A stretch of DNA of 64,000 nt, from contig KB298871.1 of the NCBI GenBank assembly GCA_000328365.1, positions 13,304 to 77,303 on the forward strand, read 5' to 3'. This DNA is from Capitella teleta (taxonomy: Eukaryota > Annelida > Polychaeta > Capitellidae). A program made the position numbers and the translations under genes. Shown here piece after piece: positions 51,801 to 64,000 of the stretch. The notes beneath the pieces are model-generated. The model was given only the letters and a program-made list of their open reading frames with translations, searched no databases and was not told the origin of the DNA. Each line of letters starts with the position of its first letter. Position 1 is the first letter of the stretch.

Positions 51801-52917
51801 TCTCCTTCTGTTGCTATTTAATCATTGTGGGATATGTTTGGTTTAGATTGGATAAACTCACACAAACAATTGAACGGTTTAGGGTAGAATAGTTTCCCCA
51901 GTGAGATTATATATGTTAGCAATGTACTGTGTTAATTTCAATGCAGCAAATTGCAAAACAACTGAAATGTCGTTCATTTAGAAAATCGAAATTACTGTTA
52001 TGCAGTATATATATATTACTCAAGAACAGGACAACCTAGCATAGTAAAAGTTTCATGCGTTATGGTAAATCTTGTAGCACTAAATCGTTTGGTGTAAACT
52101 ACAAGACCGTAGCTTAGATTATGAATAAACTATAATCGGTCCCGTTTAAAAGAGCGACGATTTATAGAATTAAGAAGAAAAAAATATATTAAAACCACAC
52201 ACACCAACTAATCCATACATATAGTTCACTTCACCAATTCAATTTGGTGGCACAAAGCGTCTGATCCCCCCCTCTTCCGCCCCTTTTGTCGATGGGAAAT
52301 CGACTGCATACAGACGGTTGTACATAGATTAGGCACTGTCACTTTAAACAACTTCAATTTCAGGTCTTATTGGGATAAAACGATCGAGATTCTGGTAGCT
52401 CCATATTTGTGCAATGTCAAGAAGCCCTTGAGGTCATTGTCCGTGCATGCCTCATCAATATGGACGACGATGTTTTCATGGTTCCATCAAATTGGTGATT
52501 AGCCTACCTCTCCATTGTCCTGATCAGTTCTTCAGGTCCGTCCCATAAACCGCCTCCTACCCGTAGTTAATCGTATCACATCACGGGAACTATCACCTAT
52601 AACCTTATTTCACCGGCAATGGTTCAGCGCCTCGGGATAATTGACGACATTAAGCAGCTCGGCGTGTGCCTTGTAAGTCAATTACACCAATTTAGTCGGG
52701 TTGATCAAATAAGGGCCGTATATATCTTTTCTCTCGTGCAATTTTCGGTCTGACACCTTCAGTTGGTGCAGAGCAAATAAATGTTACAAAGAAGAAGAAA
52801 AAATCGAAGTTGTCAAAGTACACACGAAGTACACAAGAACAAGTGAGCTTATTGATCCAGGTGAAATGCCCCCCCCCCCTTGTCTCGAATTAATTAAGGG
52901 ATAATTCACGGGAAGGA
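48851..52917. other. Intergenic region with inverted-repeat elements
   Basis: Four related motifs of the form GGGATCATTGGGAC at 49321, 49416-49431, 49438 and 49829-49846 bound two adjacent inverted-repeat segments, probably non-autonomous elements. An AAGATGGCG site lies near 50027. No coding exon is supported. Confidence 0.35.
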
Positions 52918-53039
52918 GATGGTTATCGTCAGATAAACAAGGTCAAGGGAATCTGGAGCCAAATAACCCACGAGACGAAGTTGAGTTCGGTTATCTGGCT
53001 TCAGAATCACGAGAACTTGTTTATCGGACGATAACCATC
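52918..53039. repeat. 122-bp imperfect hairpin
   Basis: Arms 52918-52969 and 52988-53039 are 52 bp each, pair at about four of five positions without gaps, and enclose an 18-nt loop. The outer 24 bp pair with a single mismatch. The open frame that crosses it on - is a by-product. It could be a small foldback element or the template of a hairpin RNA. Confidence 0.8.
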
Positions 53040-56000
53040 GACTTCCAAGTGACTTAACTGGATTATACCACGAAATAATCTGTTGAGTCGAGTGACGCTT
53101 CGGCTTTGAGTGCACCATTTTGAAAAGTTATTTTTACGCAGTTGGTCTGTCAGACACCTGGGCAAAACCTACAACAAATTCTTTTCAGAGCGCGATAAAA
53201 CGATTATTAAATCTCCACTATTAATGAATAGTAATATAACATGTATTTCCTTCTAGAACAATGTCAATTTCCACCAAAATCGATTGAAATTCGCCAATAC
53301 AGCAAACAAACGCTAAAATAAATGACCTTTGACCTGTCGGATCAACATAGACACATGCAATCATGGACCGTTTAACATAGATAACTGCGGACAAAAATTA
53401 TAGAAAGCGCACATCTGATCTGATCCTGTTTTTACCACATGCATTTCAAGCGCATCGAAACATTTTATGTACTTTTTGCGCTTCAAGCGAAATTAACATT
53501 AAAAAAATAGAAATAAATTATCTGCATATAGGCAATAATTGAGCTATTTATATAGTAGATTATCTGTATCTTGAAATTGCATTTTGAGACTTTAACATTA
53601 ATTAGGTAAATGGCGAGAGTGATCTATGCTATTTGTTTATTTATACGAGTTATTTATACACGAATAAATCACTCAAATACACAAAGCTGATTGGCTGGCA
53701 GACTCACTGCGTGGTATAATCATGAATAACAGCGCGCCAAGAGGATAATATCAAAATCAGAGAAAATGATACATTCATGAGGAATGGATTGAGCGTCTCC
53801 ATTCCTTAGTCTTGTCTCCTTTCAGATATAAACTCACTGTCATTATTTTTAGAACGTCCCTAAACGGCAGTTACAGATATCATTGCACTCATCATTCCAT
53901 AACAGTTAAATATCAGAGACCTTTAAGCACAACACTCCATTGGTCTTCCCCAATTAAACAGCCATGTCTCAACTATGGACATTATTTACTTTGCAATACA
54001 CAATGTACCAATGAATCTGATTAAAATATTAAATACTACTCAGGTATTTCATAGAATCATATATTGCAGTACTTGGTTTATCAAATGTTGGGCAAAAGGA
54101 CACATCTTCATTTCTAGTGGAGTAGTTTGAGATTGGTGTAGCAATATATTTATCAATTCACTAGTGTTTACATAAATCTATAGATATGGGCAACAATACG
54201 ACTTATTGAAAAATCAGCTTAATTCAAGTGTTGGCAATCATTTGAGAAACTACTTTCTGCATTTATTAGTTCCATCGTGAAGCACGAGGCGCACCTATGC
54301 TTGGGATTGTCACCAAACTTGCTCTCCCATGCAAATTTGTGCATGTGTAATATCACTTTACCTTTTGAAGCACAGGTATATTATACTCTTTATAATAGAC
54401 ACGAATGCTATTCATCCCTAATTACACGAAAGACAATTCGTGCCCAGACTGACAGACATATGTTCAGCAGCATGCCTCTATTTAAATCAAGTACGTGCGC
54501 ACGTAAAGATAGACATACGCCATCAGCCATGCACGGTGACAGAGAAAAGAAAATATCATTTATATATTATAGGTATTAAAGGTATAGTCGAACCCTGCGT
54601 TGTCTACTACTGTTATAACACGTGCGGTACCTCTATTTCACTGGGGGTGGAATGGCGACCATCGCACCCAATCCATCTTCTCATTGTCCTCCACCCTAAG
54701 CAGCAAAACAATCGGAGGAACAATGTCGCTTTCTTTGTGGGTAATTATACTGATCATGCATGGTGTGCCCAAGGCCATGTCTAGCGGCAGTTGAGTCAAA
54801 TTCATCCGCAGCAGTTTTGCTCTATCTCAGCAGCAGCTATCTCAGATGAGGCATACAAAAACCACGTGCTATGCGCTGAGGAGAATGAGGTGGGCTTCGC
54901 CAATTAGTATTCACAGGTGTATGGCAAGGTAAGTTGATTGGAAAAATAATCATAGAGCAAAACACGGTCAGGGTAACTGGCTGGCTTAATATAACATTTC
55001 ACCGATATGCATATTATATTATGTGAACGTGCATAATGCACTCCAAATCTACTGCTATAGTATATGGAATTACCTGTGTAAAACATGGAATCCATTATAT
55101 ACCTTACTATTCATTTTGATCACTCTGCTCTTTGATGGTCAATCTCTCAAGCAACGCCTTTGATGTACATGAGCGTCCACCTTATTATTACCAAGGTCCC
55201 TATATAGCTCACTCTATATAGGGCGCCTACAGGATCTTAGTGTAAAATTTACTATAAATCATCTCATTGTGAGTATACCCTAGACTGGAAGCCATCAGAT
55301 TATTGTGTGAACCATGTGGCCCCAATTCCTGGCACTTCTGTGAGAGGCACCGCGAAAGCAGCTGCTCCAGGCTCCGAACCCTCTCAGCGATAAAGGCTTG
55401 TGCCGAATGATCACGTCTTCAATCACAATAATAATCATAAGTGTTTGTTCACCGACACACGATGAGACCCGAAAAATAAAAAGTGCTGAATTTCATCCTT
55501 GCCGACTGGAGACTCTCGTTAAAATGTCAAGAAGAATATCCCCAGTGGGAGATACACCCAGTTTACCGAGGATTATGGGGAATTACTCGGTCTTAATTAG
55601 CTATAAATAGTGTGGGCCCCTGCTAACGAGCAACATAACCGTTAAGGGGTCACAAACTGCGCGTCACATCGGAATACAAGGCCACTATGACAACATTGTG
55701 TTATCCCGCTATGGCAATCGTTCCGTAACGAATGCACATCCTGGTATTTCATCTTGCCCTCCGGTCAAGCCTGCGGTCAACTCTCCGCCCAATCAGCCGA
55801 GGCAGACAAGGGCTGACCGTTTGAAAAATTGCCCACATAAAGCCCTCTCAGAGATGCATTCGTCAGGATTTACAGCTGTTGGCTACATCGCTCAATCCTA
55901 GTCAGCCAATTAATCACGCTAATAAGGAAACCTTGGTTGCCACGGACAACTAACAATCCAGGCTGTTGAACGTAAAAAAAAACAAACAAACAAAAACAAA

Positions 56001-58584
56001 AACAAAAACAAAAACAAACAAAAACAAACAACAATACCAAACCTCTAAGTCCTCTATATAACTGGATTTCTGTAAGCCATCAGAAATATATAGAATTTTC
56101 CATTGAGTGGCTTAATAAATGACGATATTTAAACAATAAGGAATGATAATAGCTGATATGTTTACTGTGAAGATGTTGTCTACCTCGAAGCAACAATACA
56201 GCGATCTGCTATCAACAAGACAACAATGCCCTTTGCACTATAACCCCATCTCTCCTGATTCGTTTATGGTTGCCTAGCAGTTATAAGCAATACCATATTT
56301 GGATTTGGAATGCAATTATGAACGTTCTGCAAAGGCATGATAAAAGAAACTTCCTCAATTAGAGCGATTCTTGGCTCCGCAGGTGATCGTAACAAATTCG
56401 TCATTCTATTGAGACCTTCAATCATCGAGCATTGCACTGTATGAGGGTCATCCTAATCACTAATTGCATTACAATATCAATCAATGATAGGTACAGGTGT
56501 ATGATTCAGTCAATACCCACCAGGCCATTGACCAGGAGGAAGGGCATGCATACAGCTCATTCCACCTGCGAACAGAAAAGTAATTTACGGTGGCCAGTGC
56601 TTATTCTGTGCGCAATCTTTGACAAAGTTCTAATGTGTTCTTCGCGTGATGAAAAGTGTTTGGCAAAATTAAACCCGCAGAGCTTCCGTGTAACCATACA
56701 TGCGCCTTTAGTCGAATATTCTGTGTACATGTCCAGGCAGAGTATACTCTTAGATCGATATATGCGTCGTAACAGATAATAGACAACGCTTATTATTTCC
56801 TTTGATGGCAGCACTTGTACCTGTCTGCAGCTGAAACTCTAGCTCTATTCGTTGGCATGCAAGGTCACGCACATCAAAATGCATAAAATATGCAGGGGAC
56901 TTTCATTGTCTAGCAACCATGTGTTACAATGATATTTCTCGATCCCGTTTCAAAGATACTGTCAAGGAACATACATGAAGTACACGCGTATCTTACCCCT
57001 TCCTCTCATCCGCCGCAGTCGCTTTCATTTGCTTGTCCCGTGATACAAGTTATATAAGTTATATAAGATCCTCGGTGGTCTTTCACCTATAATCAGACCG
57101 TCACGAAATCAGACATTTCCGCATGCGAGAACGGATTCTCCGGAGATTGCACCAAGGTCATGATGTCAATGAGTAGACAGGATGTAGGAAAAGGGGTGAG
57201 AGGTCACAGGCGCCATCAGAATTAATCTGAATAACTTACAAACCTTTCAATGATTTGCAATGCGTAATGTACTATTAGAATAGCGTAGCATGCAAGTCAC
57301 TGTGTTATTTGGTTAATTGGATTTGTACTGTGAAATCAATGTCGTGAACATTCAGGGAACTGTTGAACAACCAATTTTACATCTAATGTGGAATATGAGA
57401 CCCTTTATAGAGTGCTGCTTATTAAAATGAATGACCCTATATAACGTGTGTAATGTAAAAATTACAGCTCCGCAAAACACTGCTCGGTGTGTTCTTAAGC
57501 AAGTTGAGCAGCCAGGCACTTCCATCACTTTTGTTTTGACATTCCTTCCTCATTTAGAGACAACAGTTCATCAAGTTCTCTGCAGACTGCTCAAGTGTTT
57601 GATTTACACCAGGTTATAGAATATGAGATCCATAGCATTGTGCTACTATCACAATTCATTTGCGTCAATGTAGATCGATTTGATGATGCAATATATTTGC
57701 TCCTGTCAAATAAGAGTCATACAAGAGAGAAAATAGCAGACACTAAAAACACAATAAAAGTTAGTGCGTTGAAGCCATCACAAGCACAGCAATCTGCGTG
57801 AACACTCTCTAGATAAGAAACTCAGTCCACCCAGTATGGTAGACGGCACATCGAATAATGGAGCCGCCCCTAGTTGACCCCAGCACAAGAGGATGTTCTT
57901 AAAAAGCCATAACTCGTGCTAAAAAAAAAAAAAAGAGTCAATTCATTGATCATTGAGGAGACAAGCATTGTTGCTCAGCTGATCCTGGAAACAAACGAGC
58001 ACGTTGCGCTATAAATCACTCCCCGAAATGATGCGAGTTGTCTCAGATTCCGTTTTCTGTCTTAGTTCCTATGCATATTGCACAAGTGAACACTATCGCA
58101 ATCCATTAGTGCGACAAAACTTCAGCTTCCTACTTCACTTTGAGGTCTGAAATTCATATGCAAGGTCATAGAGTGTCCTATGAAACAGTCATGACTGGTA
58201 AAGTTGGCTTGGTCAAGTACTTTGTTGACCAATCATAATTCACACGATAACATAACCAGTATTCGCGGGGAATCGTTTCAAATTCTAGCATTCAATTATA
58301 TGCTTTGCATTACCAATGAATGAAATATTAATGATAGTTAAACTATATTGCATTAACATTATCATAAACTCATGGGCGACTGTATATAAGCAAACTTAGC
58401 ACTTTTATTCAATTAATTGACACGTTTATGTTAAATATAAATGCTACGTCTTACCTTTGCGCGTCCTTAGATACAGGGATATCCACTTTGGTTGTGAGGC
58501 TGCAAAGACCAGCGCGTCTCGAGCCACTTGCCTTCCTAGTCGCACGTCTTATACCCCGTTTTCAATCGATCTCTCAGTCTATAT
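53040..58584. other. Intergenic region without supported genes
   Basis: Contains an A-rich microsatellite of AAAAC/AAAC units at about 55973-56031 and an A14 run near 57920. Open frames here are short and lack splice or family support. Confidence 0.4.
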
Positions 58585-58585
58585 G

Positions 58586-59038
58586 CGTTATGATTCCTTC
58601 TGATTCAGTGCGTTATGATTTAAAATCGTCTGGATATGACCCAGCCTCAACCCACTTCCGAAGCCTCGCATATTGTGGTACGGTATGATGCGTTGATGAA
58701 AATCATAACGCTTAGTCTTCTCGGATCCGAACACTGGCTACATTGATATCACTTCGGACACACTTCTTCGACTCGTGATTGGACAGTCCAACTTCTTTGG
58801 AGTTTCTTCCAATCAGAATCGTCAAATTCATATTAATACGCCTGCGCACTGCTACACCACAACCGCTATTGGTACTGCGAATTGACGAGAACGGCATTTT
58901 TGATAACATCCGGTTTTCATCATAACGGTTGCAGTCATAACGGAATTCTTAACCCAGGACACGATCAGGGTTTTTTCTGTTACACATGTTGTTAGGTCAC
59001 AATGTTATCATCTTCCATCTAATGTGACACCCGTTATG
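58586..59038. repeat. Cluster of six CGTTATG/CATAACG motifs
   Basis: Motifs lie at 58586-58592 and 58611-58617 (CGTTATG), 58704-58710, 58921-58927 and 58936-58942 (CATAACG), and 59032-59038 (CGTTATG). Three share the longer core GCGTTATGATT, which also occurs inside the SINE body. Between the inverted sets lies a 61-codon frame on - (starting at about 58894) with an NRF1-like GCGCAGGCG near its start. The role of the cluster is unknown. Confidence 0.5.
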
Positions 59039-59979
59039 TACACCATTCATTATTGGTGTTCAAAGTCTGGCGAACATTGATACGGATTGTGACTAAAATG
59101 CGGAGCCATACGAAGTGCGGATTTCGGGCAAAATTAAGTACCGACAGCATTCCAATACATCACTGATTGATGTGTATTGTTTGCGTGTTCCATGATTCCT
59201 TTGTTACGATCATTGTTAAGCAATACCTAGCCATGATCCATCTGTTAGATAAAATCACTTCCTCTACCGCACAAATCACGGTTTTCACTATACATACGTC
59301 ATACTACATATCATTAGTACTACAATTGTAGTTTCAACTGGGTACATACATTCAGACTGTTTGGAATAAAATATGATGTTTCCCTGTGTGTCCTTCGATC
59401 GTATTCATTTGTATTCATATAATGCTTTCACTTAACGCCAACCTTTTAACTAATAAATGTTTGTACTGAATGTCGAATTCCATGAATGCAACGGTTGTAA
59501 AATTAATAACCAGGAAGAGGCCACATGGAACTAATTTCTGTGACACCGCACTCACATGGCACATGGGCCGTCAACAGAGAAACACCTGCACAGTTCTTTC
59601 CATTTACGATTCAAGCGCAAGAATTTTTTTCTGCGGAGTCAGCAAAATTCCCTGTTAGGACAGAGCTACAGAGGAGGGCACTCGTCGTCATTTGCATAGC
59701 ACTAAAAGTGAAGCGATGCCTTTATCTACTGATCACCTCGTTCCTTCTCTTCCACATTCGTCGATCAAATCAGTCTTCATGCATAATTCAATGTCATCAG
59801 CGTGGAGGAACACGTGCTGTCATATCTCACGTTCTGTGCGCAGGTTCAATGGTGCCGCGGGGTATACTCCGCCGTGTTGACATGACTTGGCTTCTTGGGT
59901 TATAATTAGTGAGCAAGGCTCTTCTTGACCCTGGGTTAATTGTTGTTATTTTGTTATTGGATTAGGTGGAGGGTGAGTT

Positions 59980-60100
59980 TTAGATGTTGGTGTGGTTGAA
60001 TTTTAGGGGGTGGTGTTTGTAAATTTTGTTTAGGCGAGATTTGAAGGTGTTAAAGTTGGGAGCGTTGATGGTGTCTGCTGGGAGGGAGTTGACCTCTTTT
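59980..60100 (-). mobile_element. LINE ORF2 C-terminal remnant
   Basis: On - the frame reads NSLPADTINAPNFNTFK and continues to a stop at 59980-59982. This is the usual extreme C-terminus of CR1/jockey-like ORF2 (a Trp-Asn-Ser-Leu-Pro block followed by Asn-Ala-Pro and Phe-Lys). Only this end is preserved, and the upstream sequence is unrecognisable. Confidence 0.65.
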
Positions 60101-63003
<2,903 letters not shown>

Positions 63004-63286
63004 GAAAAAGTCACAGCCAGCACATATGGGTCATTTCGCGTGCAATAAAAGACGAAGGAATTGCTTGCAAAATGACGTCTACAGTTGCATGCATTTAGGA
63101 TCCCGCGGCTCTACCACAAAACATCCACTTCTGTAGCCAATCGGTGTCCGAGGAGAGCAGCACTGCGCCAACGTAAATAGCAAGCTGGCTGCGACTCGGA
63201 GCGGCATTTGGAAAACCGCCGTCGAGCAAACCGCATCACGCACTCGGTGAATTTTTCAGGATGAATTGCTGGTGATTAGATACAAG

Positions 63287-63637
63287 ATGGACACGGAGCA
63301 AGAAAAGTCCGAGAGGAACCGGGATAAGTTCTGTCATAATTACGGCTTCCTAGGTCAAGTGGAGGACAGCGTTGACACGGAGGAAGAACTCATCAAACAC
63401 GATCAAGAACGCCAGAAGAAGAAGACAAAGAGCAGAAGGTTGAACGTGAAGCGGAAGGGATATCACGAAGTAAGACTGAAAGAGGATGACAGTACACAGG
63501 GAGAAGACACACCAGTGCACGCACCGAAATGCACTGAAGACACGCACGTTGTTTTGGACAGTCGCAGTGTGAAGGACAATACGGAAAATAAAAACGAAGA
63601 GTTTATGCTGCAACATATAATCAACCCGAAAATGAAG
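63287..63637 (+). CDS. First coding exon of an unidentified gene, runs out of the window
   Basis: ATG at 63287 opens 117 codons ending in a GTATGA donor (phase 0). The product start is strongly charged: MDTEQEKSERNRDKF, then NYGFLGQVED, then a Lys/Arg-rich stretch, then a long acidic and Thr-rich part. The NYGFLG block with a flanking charged helix vaguely recalls the lead-in of some TBC-domain proteins, but that is weak. Upstream DNA has a CCAAT box near 63135 and raised CpG, so this looks like a promoter-proximal first exon. An AG at 63258-63259 could instead make it an internal exon open from there. Later exons are not in the window. Confidence 0.55.
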
Positions 63638-64000
63638 GTATGATTGTACTGTGTTCATTTTGCTGTGTGTTCTAAGATGCAATGTCAGCCGTCGAATGCT
63701 GTTCACATGCATCTGGGTGTCCCACCGGGACTGTGACGATGTCGATGTCCATTGCAATATAATCCACTGCTGTCCTATATATTACTGCATCTATTGTCTC
63801 CATCTTGATGAAGCTGGTGGTTTTCTCCTGTCTAGTACAAAGATATGTCAGTTGTGAATCACAGGGTAAAAAGCTAAAGTGGTTCTTCTTTCTTTACGGC
63901 CACGGCTGTGAGTTGCCTCGCTGCTCGTTTCCATCAAGAAGGAAAGTTGCTCAGAGATTCGACTCAGCCACCCTCAGCCTTGTTAAGTATTAAATCCCTT
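63638..64000 (+). other. Start of intron 1 of the gene beginning at 63287
   Basis: No second exon can be placed before the window ends. Open frames here are short and lack splice borders. Confidence 0.4.

Noticed and set aside
52906-53118. 70-codon frame on - across the hairpin
   Set aside because: The frame is a by-product of the inverted repeat, with no coding signature.

Overview
This is animal nuclear DNA from a genome I cannot name to species. Genes are split by short GT-AG introns, and the intergenic DNA is AT-rich with tRNA-derived SINEs, CR1/jockey-like LINE remnants, small inverted-repeat elements, micro- and minisatellites and an interstitial TTAGGG array. The gene set (a DBH/MOXD1-type copper monooxygenase, a SHIPPO-repeat sperm-tail protein and TP53I11) is metazoan. 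Gene spacing and repeat types look like a marine invertebrate, possibly deuterostome-grade, but that is inference.

The left quarter is well supported. A complete 11-exon MOXD1/DBH-like gene runs on the + strand (3346-9172, 648 aa) behind a CRE/TATA/initiator promoter. Convergent to it is a complete six-exon gene for a SHIPPO (STPG/ODF3-type) microtubule-associated protein on the - strand (11019-9814, 306 aa). Next is a complete six-exon TP53I11 gene on the - strand (19665-13716, 220 aa). It has a second exon (about 14421-14736) that looks like a duplicated, alternative last exon. A 50-N assembly gap lies at 13269-13318.

The middle (about 19.7-38 kb) is repeat-rich: a 52-bp perfect-arm palindrome, (TTAGAG)n next to a Harbinger-like MITE, a SINE, a decayed LINE reverse transcriptase, an interstitial TTAGGG array, a 60-unit 13-bp minisatellite that stays open in all three forward frames, and the 3' end of a LINE with its poly(A). 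A few exon-like segments with fitting splice sites are also here, but I cannot name their proteins.

From 38 to 49 kb the - strand carries two related first-exon-like segments that both end in Lys-Leu-Glu-Arg at a phase-2 donor, a partly duplicated exon-like segment, a clean 42-codon exon with no recognised family, and three more SINE copies. From 49 to 63 kb I find almost no coding signal, only inverted repeats, a 122-bp hairpin, a LINE tail and a cluster of a CGTTATGATT motif. A + strand gene begins at 63287 behind a (GA)n tract and runs out of the window.

I did not find a clearly new multi-gene system. The best leads are the TP53I11 alternative terminal exon, the paired KLER first exons, the CGTTATG clusters shared with the SINE core, and the three-frame-open minisatellite.
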